A stretch of DNA of 8,535 nt from Bacteroidota bacterium (GTDB lineage: Bacteria > Bacteroidota > Ignavibacteria > SZUA-365), in the NCBI GenBank assembly GCA_018224415.1, contig JAGTUZ010000130.1, positions 1-8,535 of the forward strand, written 5' to 3'. The notes under the pieces were generated by a model. That model was given only the letters and a program-made list of their open reading frames with translations, ran no database searches and was not told the origin of the DNA. Shown piece by piece: positions 1-7,245 of the stretch. Position numbers and translations under genes: made by a program. Numbering within the stretch: the stretch's first letter is position 1; every line of letters starts with the position of its first letter.

Positions 1-2
1 CC

Positions 3-797
3 TATGACGATCACATCTGTGTCCACGTCGCGCGCGATCACTCGTTACGCCGGCCACGGGAATCGGCTCCTGAAAGCGATCCGCATATCAAGCGCTACCG
101 GAATGCCGGGGCGATGAGCAGTGCGCAGTATCGCATCCCTGAACGGGGCAGCGATATCGTCGACGAATTTTTCGCATCCGAGATCATGTCGCATTACAGT
201 GAAGCGGTGATCGCCGAAGGGGATTCGCCGTTTGGCTTTCAGCATCTCTCCGCCTACGTCGCTCGTGTCCTTCCCAAGGGCGAATCATTGCTCGTCGCGG
301 GCAAAAGTGACGAGAGGGCACGACGGAAACGCGAACTCGCGGAAGCGGAGCGGATCGCCAAGCATCCGGAACTGCTCCTGGATATGCTGTCCCTCGGGCA
401 CGACGACCTCGTCACGGCATTGCTCAAGCAGAATCCGGACATCCTGCGGCGCGCAGGCGAAAAGATGCGCGAGGGTATCGACGAACTTCGTTCGCAACCA
501 CTTCCGAAAGCTGCGAAGACTTGGCGGATCGCGGAATCGCTCCGCGGTATCGAGGATGCAGGATTGGTTGTCATCAATATCTTCGATGCATCCGAACGTG
601 AGCGCGCGGAGGAGATGGTGCGTGACATGCTGCGACTTCGATCGGACCGTGAGATCTTTGATGCTGTACTTGGACCGTCATATGAACGTACACCTGTCAC
701 CGTCGTCGCCGCGAACCTCGTTGATCCGAAGGACCCCGGTCGGAAAAAGGCGATTGCCCGAATCAAGCGTGCCATTGCGAAGGGGCGGGAAGGATGA
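3..797 (+). CDS. Unrecognised charged protein, 5' partial, coupled to SNF2 gene
   Basis: I do not recognise a family for this protein. The frame is open from the left edge (264 residues visible). The codons before the first ATG (114) have GC-rich third positions like the rest, and that ATG has no clear Shine-Dalgarno site, so I read the gene as starting outside the window. A 227-residue protein from 114 is the alternative. There is no signal peptide or membrane segment. Counting from the ATG, residues ~63-92 are a highly charged, probably helical stretch (ERARRKRELAEAERIAKHPE), followed by helical Leu-rich segments and a basic C-terminal tail (GRKKAIARIKRAIAKGREG). The stop overlaps the SNF2 start as ATGA, so the two are probably translationally coupled and functionally linked. 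The existence of a gene is well supported; its function is unknown. Confidence 0.72.
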   Translation, partial: YDDHICVHVARDHSLRRPRESAPESDPHIKRYRNAGAMSSAQYRIPERGSDIVDEFFASEIMSHYSEAVIAEGDSPFGFQHLSAYVARVLPKGESLLVAGKSDERARRKRELAEAERIAKHPELLLDMLSLGHDDLVTALLKQNPDILRRAGEKMREGIDELRSQPLPKAAKTWRIAESLRGIEDAGLVVINIFDASERERAEEMVRDMLRLRSDREIFDAVLGPSYERTPVTVVAANLVDPKDPGRKKAIARIKRAIAKGREG

Positions 798-3700
798 TCG
801 CCCTCCACTTTGCTCTCCTTGACAATGAACCGTGTCTCTGGATCGAACAGGGGCGACGGACCGCCCTCGATGCGAAGGGAAAGGAAACCGTGCTGCGCCG
901 GCATGGCTTCGTCGCGACCATGGCACCGCTCGCGGAAGGGCTGGAGATGGCGCTTTCCGGCACGGAGACCGCGCGTCGCGACTGCCTGAAATGCACGGCC
1001 TGGCTGCCGGGCACGGAACGGAATCCACTTCCTTCGTCGCCTCTGCTCGGGGAGATTCCTGCCAGGGAATCGCCGCTGACACTCCGGCCCGTGCCGGTCA
1101 TGCTCCGTCGCACACCGCTCGAGGAATTGTTCCAGTTCTGCGCGCTGGCGACAACGGAAAGCGACCGTCCGCCTGGTGTGCTTTTTGCTGCCTCGCTGCA
1201 TTGGGCGGCACAGGTGCAACGCTTCGCGCTCGATCTCGTGCGTCGTGGCCGTTTGCTGCCGGATCTGATACAGGACCAGGGGGTCTGGTATTCCCGCTGG
1301 CGTGTCGCGCTGGACGCGCGCGACCACGAGACGCGTCGCGCGCTGGAGACCGCGATGCCCGCCGTCGTGCGCTGTCTGGGGAAATCGAAGGACAGTCCGC
1401 CCTCCGTGTCGCCGGGTACGCTGCTCGACGTGCTGCTCGGTGCGCTGGTGAACTGGCTGCTGCGCGACCCGCTCGATCTCGGCGAGGGAGAAGCGCCTCG
1501 CCGACGCGGAAGGCCGGCATCGGTGCATGGCGCGTGGCTCGAAGCGCTTACGGCGAAGGAGGCGGTCGTGCGCTGGGCTGACGATACCACCCTCGCGAAC
1601 TTCGCCGCGGAACTCGAGCGATGGCGACGGCCGCTGGAACTTTCGACGATGTCACCCTTCGTCTTCGGCTTCCGCCTGCGCGAGCCGGAGACGGAAGGGG
1701 ATCGTATTGACTGGTATCTGGAATTCCTGGTGCGGCCCCGCGACGATCCGGGCCTCAGGCTCTCGCTCCAGCGCGTATGGAAATCGAAGAGCAAGGAAGC
1801 AAGGCGGCTGCAGTCTTTCGGTCCGCAGCTCACCGAATTTCTCCATGTCGCGCCGGCCCAGGCCGCGGCGCTGTATCCGACGCTGAAGCAGGCGCTGAAA
1901 ACGGCGCGGCCGGTGGGGATGTCGCTCGACGGCGACGGGGTGGTCGCCTTTCTCCGCGATCATGCGGCCCTGCTCGAACAATCGGGCTTCGACGTCCTGT
2001 ATCCCGCCTGGTGGTCGCGCCGCGGCGCGAAACGGCGCGTGGCATTGCACGCCAGCGTGTCGTCACCCGAGACCGACGCGCCTTCCGCCTTCTCCCTCGA
2101 CGCCCTGCTGGATTTCGACATCACGGCCTCCATCGGTGACGAGCGACTCGCGCTCGAGGATCTTCATGCGCTCGCGGAGCTGAAATCCCCGCTGGTATTG
2201 ATGCGGGGACAGTGGACCTTCATCGACCAGGACGACATCCGGTCGGCCATCGCGCGACTGCAGCAGCATGGCAGCGGAAAGATCACCGCGCGAGATGCAC
2301 TGCGGCTGTCGCTCGGCGGCGCGGCACCGGTGGATGGACTTCGCCTGGAGGGCGCCGAATTGCATGGATGGATCGCGGATCTCGCTTCGCGGCTCTCCGG
2401 CGCGGAACGGATGGAGACGCTCGAGGCGCCTGAAGGATTCGAGGGTACGCTGCGCCCATACCAGCAGCGCGGGTATTCCTGGATGGCCTTCCTGCGCCAA
2501 TGGGGCTTCGGTGCCTGCCTGGCCGATGACATGGGACTCGGCAAGACCGTGCAGACGCTCGCGATGCTCGACCGCGAACGCGCTCGCGGGGAGAAGCGGC
2601 CCGTGTTGCTGGTGTGTCCCACCACCGTGGTCACCAACTGGCTGCGCGAGGCCGAGCGCTTCACTCCGGCCCTGCGCGTGCTCGTGCATCACGGCACTGG
2701 ACGACACCGTGACCGTGCGTTCCTGAATGAGGCGAAGCGCAGCCATCTCGTGGTTTCCAGCTACGGGCTGCTGCACCGGGACGCGGAACAGCTCGGGCGC
2801 ATCGACTGGGCGGGCGTGATTCTCGACGAGGCACAGAACATCAAGAACCCCGAAACCAAACAATCCCGGGCCGCGCGGGCCCTCCCGGCGGAGTACCGGC
2901 TGGCGCTGACCGGCACGCCAGTGGAGAATAGCGTGGCCGATCTCTGGGCGCTTATGGAATTTCTCAACCCCGGCCTGCTCGGCAGCCACAACGCCTTCCG
3001 CAACCGCTATCAGATCCCGATACAGAAATGGGGAGACGAGCACGCGGCTCGGCAGCTCAGGGGCGTCACGGCGCCGTTCATTCTTCGCAGGGAAAAAACA
3101 GATCGGAGTATTATCTCCGATTTACCGGATAAAATCGTGCAGAAGGAATTCTGTTCGCTGACCAAGGAACAGGCCTCCCTGTATGCCGCGGTGGTGCGCA
3201 ACCTGGAGGAAGGGCTGGCGGAGAAGGAAGGGATGGAGCGACGTGGCCTGATTCTCACCGCGCTCATGCGCCTCAAGCAGGTCTGCAACCACCCGGCGCA
3301 GTTTCTCGGTGATGGCTCGGAGTGGCGCGGCCGTTCGGGAAAGCTGCGACGGCTCCAAGACATCGTCGGCGAAGTGCGCCGCGGCGGCGAGCATGTGCTG
3401 GTATTCACGCAGTTCATGGAAATGGGTCTGTTGCTGCAGCAGGCCTTGCAGGAGCAGCTTGCCGAGGAGGTCTTCTTCATCCATGGTGGTGTGCCGAGGC
3501 GGAAACGTGATGACATGGTCGAACGCTTCCAGAAGGACGAACGGGCGCCGACGGTGTTCGTGCTTTCGGTGAAGGCCGGCGGCACGGGGCTCACGCTCAC
3601 GCGCGCCAACCACGTTGTGCATTTCGACCGCTGGTGGAATCCCGCCGTGGAGAACCAGGCGACCGACCGCGCGTTCCGTATCGGACAGAAACGGAATGTG

Positions 3701-3883
3701 TTTGTGCATACCTTCATCGTACCCGGCACGTTGGAAGAGCGCATCGATGCCGTGCTCGAGCGCAAGCGCGAAATCGCCGACAGCGTTGTCGGCAGCGGCG
3801 AACAATGGTTGACGGAACTGTCGGACGGCAGGCTTCTCGACCTCGTTCGCCTCGGCGCGGACGCGACGGGAGAGGACGAATGA
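794..3883 (+). CDS. SNF2-family DEAD/DEAH-type helicase-like ATPase
   Basis: This 1029-residue protein is a SNF2-class double-stranded DNA translocase, an ATP-driven motor thought to remodel protein-DNA complexes rather than unwind strands. Residues ~1-430 are a bacterial-specific N-terminal region. Residues ~435-550 resemble the SNF2-associated DUF3670 domain (...SPLVLMRGQW...). The ATPase core follows. Motif I is DDMGLGKT with the Walker Lys at 584. Motif II is DEAQ at 678-681. Motif III is LTGTP at 705-709. The C-terminal RecA lobe (~845 onward) carries FTQF, KAGGTGLTLT, the FDRWWNP motif, and motif VI from Q955 to the RIGQ at 962-965. All key residues are present, so it should be active. 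ATG 794 overlaps the previous stop, and purine-rich AAGG lies just upstream. The SWIM-domain gene 55 nt downstream is a common genomic partner. Its physiological role (repair, transcription recycling or defence) cannot be decided from sequence. Confidence 0.96.
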   Translation: MIALHFALLDNEPCLWIEQGRRTALDAKGKETVLRRHGFVATMAPLAEGLEMALSGTETARRDCLKCTAWLPGTERNPLPSSPLLGEIPARESPLTLRPVPVMLRRTPLEELFQFCALATTESDRPPGVLFAASLHWAAQVQRFALDLVRRGRLLPDLIQDQGVWYSRWRVALDARDHETRRALETAMPAVVRCLGKSKDSPPSVSPGTLLDVLLGALVNWLLRDPLDLGEGEAPRRRGRPASVHGAWLEALTAKEAVVRWADDTTLANFAAELERWRRPLELSTMSPFVFGFRLREPETEGDRIDWYLEFLVRPRDDPGLRLSLQRVWKSKSKEARRLQSFGPQLTEFLHVAPAQAAALYPTLKQALKTARPVGMSLDGDGVVAFLRDHAALLEQSGFDVLYPAWWSRRGAKRRVALHASVSSPETDAPSAFSLDALLDFDITASIGDERLALEDLHALAELKSPLVLMRGQWTFIDQDDIRSAIARLQQHGSGKITARDALRLSLGGAAPVDGLRLEGAELHGWIADLASRLSGAERMETLEAPEGFEGTLRPYQQRGYSWMAFLRQWGFGACLADDMGLGKTVQTLAMLDRERARGEKRPVLLVCPTTVVTNWLREAERFTPALRVLVHHGTGRHRDRAFLNEAKRSHLVVSSYGLLHRDAEQLGRIDWAGVILDEAQNIKNPETKQSRAARALPAEYRLALTGTPVENSVADLWALMEFLNPGLLGSHNAFRNRYQIPIQKWGDEHAARQLRGVTAPFILRREKTDRSIISDLPDKIVQKEFCSLTKEQASLYAAVVRNLEEGLAEKEGMERRGLILTALMRLKQVCNHPAQFLGDGSEWRGRSGKLRRLQDIVGEVRRGGEHVLVFTQFMEMGLLLQQALQEQLAEEVFFIHGGVPRRKRDDMVERFQKDERAPTVFVLSVKAGGTGLTLTRANHVVHFDRWWNPAVENQATDRAFRIGQKRNVFVHTFIVPGTLEERIDAVLERKREIADSVVGSGEQWLTELSDGRLLDLVRLGADATGEDE

Positions 3884-3938
3884 GTGGCGCCGGGGATGGA
3901 CGCGGGAATACGGTCATCAACGAAGGCAGGAGAACGGC

Positions 3939-4808
<870 letters not shown>

Positions 4809-4840
4809 GTCCCTGCTCATGCCCGGAACATTCCGTGACG

Positions 4841-4874
4841 GAGATCCTGAGGTCGCTGAGATCCTGAGGTCGCC
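4841..4874 (+). repeat. Two 17-bp tandem direct repeats
   Basis: Two head-to-tail copies of GAGATCCTGAGGTCGCY lie at 4841-4857 and 4858-4874 and differ only in the last base. They are in the spacer between the SWIM gene and hicB. A recent slippage duplication is the simplest explanation. A binding site for a regulator is possible but not supported otherwise. Confidence 0.8.
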
Positions 4875-4921
4875 CGTTCCGGCCTTGCGGAGCGAGCGAA
4901 AACTCCTGATATTGACTCTCT

Positions 4922-4970
4922 CGTACCCGGTAGCGACTTCCTGCACAACCGTCATTTCGGGCCGGGTACG
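4922..4970 (+). promoter_or_regulatory. Inverted repeat in hicB upstream region, possible operator or leader stem
   Basis: The 9-base arms CGTACCCGG (4922-4930) and CCGGGTACG (4962-4970) are perfect reverse complements separated by 31 nt, and end 23 nt before the hicB ATG. No T-run follows, so it is not a classical terminator. The position suits an operator or an RNA stem in the leader of the antitoxin gene. The only promoter-like boxes nearby (TTGCGG at 4885 and TGATAT at 4907, 16 nt apart) are weak, so I do not call a promoter. Confidence 0.4.
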
Positions 4971-4993
4971 GTATCACTTGACAGGAGACGACA

Positions 4994-5212
4994 ATGAAGG
5001 CGGAATTTACGGCAATCATCGAACCCGCTCCGGAGGGTGGATTTTGGGCATATTGCCCGGAAGTCCCCGGTGCGAACGGCCAGGGCGATACCATCGAAGA
5101 AGCGAAGACAAGCCTTCGCGACGCGATTACGTTGATTCTGGAAGACCGGAAGGCCGATGCGCTTCGTGGTTTGCCCGATGATGCGATACAAGAGCCGCTT
5201 CTGGTCGGATGA
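4994..5212 (+). CDS. hicB: HicB-family antitoxin
   Basis: This 72-residue protein matches the short HicB antitoxin class, a degraded RNase-H-like fold that binds and blocks the mRNA-cleaving toxin HicA. Visible family signatures are the N-terminal strand with EPAPEGGFWAYCPEVPGANG, then the GDTIEEAK...LRDAI helix and the C-terminal ...QEPLLV tail. It is full length for the short class and has no separate DNA-binding C-terminal domain. AGGAGA at 4983-4988 stands 5 nt before ATG. The stop overlaps the start of the next frame as ATGA, the normal coupled arrangement for hicB-hicA pairs in this order. Here, however, the toxin gene is only a stub, so the antitoxin is effectively an orphan. It may be neutral residue, or act against a HicA encoded elsewhere (inference). 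Confidence 0.9.
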   Translation: MKAEFTAIIEPAPEGGFWAYCPEVPGANGQGDTIEEAKTSLRDAITLILEDRKADALRGLPDDAIQEPLLVG

Positions 5213-5241
5213 AACGCAAAGAGCTCGAACGGCGACTTATT
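5209..5241 (+). pseudogene. hicA: 5' remnant of hicA toxin gene
   Basis: The frame that overlaps the hicB stop begins MKRKELERRLI, which is the characteristic N-terminus of HicA mRNA interferases. After these 11 codons the similarity ends. The expected continuation (a Gly/Arg-rich double-stranded-RNA-binding fold with a catalytic His, ~60 residues in all) is missing. The frame then runs on as low-complexity Pro/Arg text (PESPFRNATSP...) to 5391, into the next gene in another frame. No toxin activity is expected. The assignment rests on a short match supported by the hicB context and the ATGA overlap. Confidence 0.7.
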
Positions 5242-5262
5242 CCCGAATCCCCATTCAGGAAT
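5239..5262 (+). repeat. Imperfect inverted repeat at end of hicA remnant
   Basis: Arms ATTCCCGAAT (5239-5248) and ATTCAGGAAT (5253-5262) pair at 9 of 10 positions around a CCCC loop. The left arm begins where recognisable hicA sequence stops. There is no T-run, so terminator function is unlikely on the + strand. It could be a deletion scar, the trace of a small element, or a chance palindrome. Confidence 0.45.
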
Positions 5263-5345
5263 GCAACATCCCCCCTCCCCGCCCGTACACCTCCCCCTTT
5301 CCAAGTATCTGTTTTTCTTGCATCAAGAGTGAAGAGGAGGTTGCC

Positions 5346-5993
5346 ATGCAGGCGATCGTGTGCGAGAGCTACGGTTCACCCGACGTATTGACCATCAAGG
5401 ACGTGCCCACCCCGGCGCCGAAGGACAACGAGGTGCTGGTGTGCGTGCACGCGACATCGGTGAATTACGGCTATCTCGGCCAGAAGATGGGCGCCTACGC
5501 GGAATACGTGGCCGTGCCGGAAAACGACTGCTTCGTGGAGAAGCCTGCCGCGCTTCCGCACGACGAGGCGGCGGCGCTGCCCTACGGCGCGGTCATGGCC
5601 TGGCATCTGCTGAAGAAGGCGGGCGTGCGGAAAGGACAGAAGGTGCTGGTCAATGGCGCCAGCGGGGGCATCGGTTCCGCCGCCGTGCGCGGCCGCCTGC
5701 CGTTCTCCGAGGCGAAGGCCCTGCTCAACGACGACGGCACCGTGCTTTCGGTCAGTTTCAAGACCCGGCATCTCCTGCAGATGCTGCGCAGTTCCTTCGG
5801 CGGCAAGCACAAGATGCTCTGCGTTCTCGCCCCCGGCAAGGTCGACGACCTCCGCGCCGTGCGCGAACTCATCGAGAATGGTGCGCTCAGGGCCCACGTC
5901 GCCCGACGCTTCGCCTTCACCGACGCCCCCGCCGCCCACCGCCTGGTGGAAGAGGGCAAGCACACCGGTGCGGTGGTGATCACCTTCGCGTAA
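5346..5993 (+). CDS. Quinone oxidoreductase-like MDR protein, internally shortened
   Basis: The protein has 215 residues, whereas zinc-independent medium-chain dehydrogenases (quinone oxidoreductase type, NAD(P)H-dependent) usually have 310-330. The N-terminus (MQAIVCESYGSPDVLTIKDV...VHATSVNYG split here) and the GAYAEYV, EEAAALPYGA-type (DEAAALPYGA) and VNGASGGIGSAAV segments are all in family order. So is the C-terminal SFKTRHLLQML...AHRLVEEGKHTGAVVITFA part. Two blocks are absent: after NYG at residue 42 most of the catalytic GroES-like domain (~60 residues), and after residue 114 most of the Rossmann domain beyond its Gly-rich loop (~50 residues). Both junctions keep the frame. AAGAGGAGG at ~5332-5340 before ATG 5346 fixes the start, and the open frame further upstream is not used. 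It is probably inactive or refolded, a decaying gene without stops. Confidence 0.82.
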   Translation: MQAIVCESYGSPDVLTIKDVPTPAPKDNEVLVCVHATSVNYGYLGQKMGAYAEYVAVPENDCFVEKPAALPHDEAAALPYGAVMAWHLLKKAGVRKGQKVLVNGASGGIGSAAVRGRLPFSEAKALLNDDGTVLSVSFKTRHLLQMLRSSFGGKHKMLCVLAPGKVDDLRAVRELIENGALRAHVARRFAFTDAPAAHRLVEEGKHTGAVVITFA

Positions 5994-6002
5994 CGTACCA
6001 AG

Positions 6003-6028
6003 CGTCGGCTCACTAGCGTTCACCGACG
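6003..6028 (+). repeat. Short inverted repeat after MDR gene
   Basis: CGTCGG (6003-6008) and CCGACG (6023-6028) pair around 14 nt, starting 10 nt after the MDR stop. CTAGCG occurs twice nearby (6013 and 6031). No T-run follows, so I regard it as a possible but weak terminator or boundary stem. Confidence 0.25.
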
Positions 6029-6057
6029 TGCTAGCGGACCCGTGATCGCGAAATGGG

Positions 6058-6086
6058 TTGACACGGAATGCCAAATGGCATATTAT
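6058..6086 (+). promoter_or_regulatory. Sigma-70-type promoter of Xre-RES operon
   Basis: A perfect -35 box TTGACA (6058-6063) is followed after exactly 17 bp by TATTAT (6081-6086), five of six matches to the -10 consensus. Transcription should begin near 6093 and give a leader of about 26 nt before the antitoxin ATG at 6119. This is the best promoter in the window. It is strong, as expected for an operon held down by its own antitoxin. Confidence 0.85.
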
Positions 6087-6102
6087 TACTTGCACATTGG
6101 CA
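6069..6102 (+). promoter_or_regulatory. Probable tandem operator for the Xre/ParS antitoxin
   Basis: Site A is the palindrome TGCCA-AA-TGGCA (6069-6080), which fills the spacer right up to the -10 box. Site B, TGCACATTGGCA (6091-6102), matches site A at 9 of 12 positions, has an intact TGGCA right half and lies over the expected start of transcription. The start-to-start spacing is 22 bp, about two helical turns, so both sites face the same side of DNA. Xre-type antitoxins of RES modules are known autorepressors, and this layout would let a dimer of dimers cover the promoter. Binding itself is inferred. Confidence 0.65.
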
Positions 6103-6118
6103 CAAACAGGAGAAGCGC

Positions 6119-6673
6119 ATGTCCGCCACGGATCCGAAGGCACGAAAACCACGAGGGAAAGGTTCGGGGAGAAACGGGAAGCGGTCGGAATACCGTGTTT
6201 CCTGGACGGCGAGCGGATTCGCGGTCTTTGAACCCGCCACCCTCGAAACACCGCCCCGGAAAACAACGAGTGTCCGTGGGAAATCGCTCGGCCTGAAGCT
6301 GCGCGATACGGCTGCGGTTCTCGATCGATTGAAAGCGGGGCTGACGATCGAGGAATTCGATCACCTGTGCGAGGCCATGGACATCGTACCGCTGCGTCTG
6401 GCGGCTGCCGCCGGCATCGCGTCCCGAACCTTCGCGCGCCGAAAGCGGGAGGGCGTGTTCCAGCCGGACGAATCCGAACGCCTGTTCCGGTTCTCGTCGC
6501 TCTTCGACACCGCCGTCGAGGTACTCGGCGACGTCGAAACCGCGCGACGATGGTTCAAGGAGCCGCTGCGCGCCCTGCACGGGCAGTCTCCCTTCGAATA
6601 TGCCGAAACAGAACCGGGCGCGAGAGAGGTCGAGGATATCCTCGGCAGACTCGCGCACGGAGTCTTCTCGTGA
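6119..6673 (+). CDS. Xre/MbcA/ParS-type antitoxin of RES module
   Basis: This 184-residue protein is the antitoxin of a type II RES-Xre system and a DNA-binding autorepressor. Residues 1-60 are a basic, probably flexible N-terminal extension. Residues ~75-121 form an Xre-like helix-turn-helix (LRLAAAAGIASRTFARRKREG...DESERLFR in two parts). Residues ~126-184 are the DUF2384 toxin-binding domain, with FDTAVEVLGD, WFKEPLRAL at 145-153 and the C-terminal EVEDILGRLAHGVF, which is expected to plug the toxin's NAD site. H154 occupies a position that is often Gly in the family (ALGGxxP), a minor oddity. ATG 6119 is chosen because AGGAG (6108-6112) lies 6 nt upstream. The earlier ATG at 6068 would fall inside the promoter. 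The stop overlaps the toxin start. Confidence 0.93.
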   Translation: MSATDPKARKPRGKGSGRNGKRSEYRVSWTASGFAVFEPATLETPPRKTTSVRGKSLGLKLRDTAAVLDRLKAGLTIEEFDHLCEAMDIVPLRLAAAAGIASRTFARRKREGVFQPDESERLFRFSSLFDTAVEVLGDVETARRWFKEPLRALHGQSPFEYAETEPGAREVEDILGRLAHGVFS

Positions 6674-7140
6674 TGATCACCGCCTGGAGGATCGTTCAGC
6701 CACGATATCTTCAGACGGCCTTCGACGGACTCGGTGCCAGCCGGTACCCCGGTCGATGGAATGAGCGTGGCATTCCGATCGTGTACACCGCCGGATCGCT
6801 CTCATTGGCGGCCCTGGAAATGCTCGTTCACCTTCCAGGCCCGAACATCCTGCAAAGATACCAGAGCATACCTGTCAGTTTCGATGAAGCACTGTGCCGT
6901 CAACTGTCACCGACGGACCTGCCGCCGGATTGGGCCGGCGATCCCGCCCCTCCGTCGACGCGCGCTCTGGGAGCGCAATGGATTGCCGATGTTTCCTCGG
7001 TCGTGCTGGCGGTCCCCAGCGCGGTCGTTCCCATCGAATTGATATTCCTCATCAATCCACACCACCCGGACTTTCCCGAACTCACGATCGGGGAAGGACG
7101 GCAATTTCACTTCGAGCCCCGCCTGCGGAAAACGGAGTGA
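6673..7140 (+). CDS. RES-domain toxin (NAD+-targeting, ART fold)
   Basis: This 155-residue protein has the length and layout of RES toxins. Family members have an ADP-ribosyltransferase-like fold and either degrade NAD+ (Res, MbcT) or ADP-ribosylate a target (ParT). Active-site residues are all visible: R28 in YPGRWNERG, Y38 in IVYTAGSLSLAALE, E49 at the end of that segment, and S116 in VLAVPSAVVP. The conserved INPHHPDF and the FHFEPRLRK C-terminus are also present, so the toxin appears intact. The start is ATG 6673, sharing one base with the antitoxin stop (TGATG); GTG 6670 is an alternative. It is co-transcribed with the antitoxin from the 6058 promoter. Which of the two chemistries it uses cannot be told from the motifs. 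Confidence 0.93.
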   Translation: MITAWRIVQPRYLQTAFDGLGASRYPGRWNERGIPIVYTAGSLSLAALEMLVHLPGPNILQRYQSIPVSFDEALCRQLSPTDLPPDWAGDPAPPSTRALGAQWIADVSSVVLAVPSAVVPIELIFLINPHHPDFPELTIGEGRQFHFEPRLRKTE

Positions 7141-7168
7141 GACGTGCCATATACAATTCCGCCCTCGG

Positions 7169-7188
7169 GGCGCCCTCCTTCTGGCGCC
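7169..7188 (+). terminator. GC-rich stem after RES gene, possible terminator
   Basis: GGCGCC at 7169-7174 and again at 7183-7188 (self-complementary) can pair around an 8-nt loop, 29 nt after the toxin stop. The T-tract expected of an intrinsic terminator is lacking, so termination is only possible. Confidence 0.25.
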
Positions 7189-7245
7189 GCTCGTCCCATC
7201 GAGGAGACCCTGTCCGCGATGCAACGCACCGCAGCCGCCACCACC

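Noticed and set aside
254..1528. Long minus-strand open frame opposite the first gene and SNF2
   Set aside because: It is an antisense shadow of two well-supported + strand genes in GC-rich DNA, and its translation is Arg/Ser-rich with no domain.
2063..3043. Minus-strand open frame of 326 codons
   Set aside because: It lies opposite the conserved SNF2 motifs, and no family features or ribosome site are visible.
4912..4936. TTGACT as a -35 box for hicB
   Set aside because: No acceptable -10 hexamer occurs 16-18 bp downstream.
5157..5345. Upstream extension of the MDR protein from an ATG inside hicB
   Set aside because: The extra residues have no MDR similarity, while ATG 5346 has a strong AAGAGGAGG and begins the family N-terminus.
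6068..6118. Earlier in-frame ATG for the RES antitoxin
   Set aside because: It would overlap the promoter boxes, and AGGAG is correctly spaced only for ATG 6119.
6367..6672. Extended RES open frame beginning inside the antitoxin gene
   Set aside because: The extension is an Arg-rich out-of-frame reading of the antitoxin; RES similarity begins at MITAWRI (6673).
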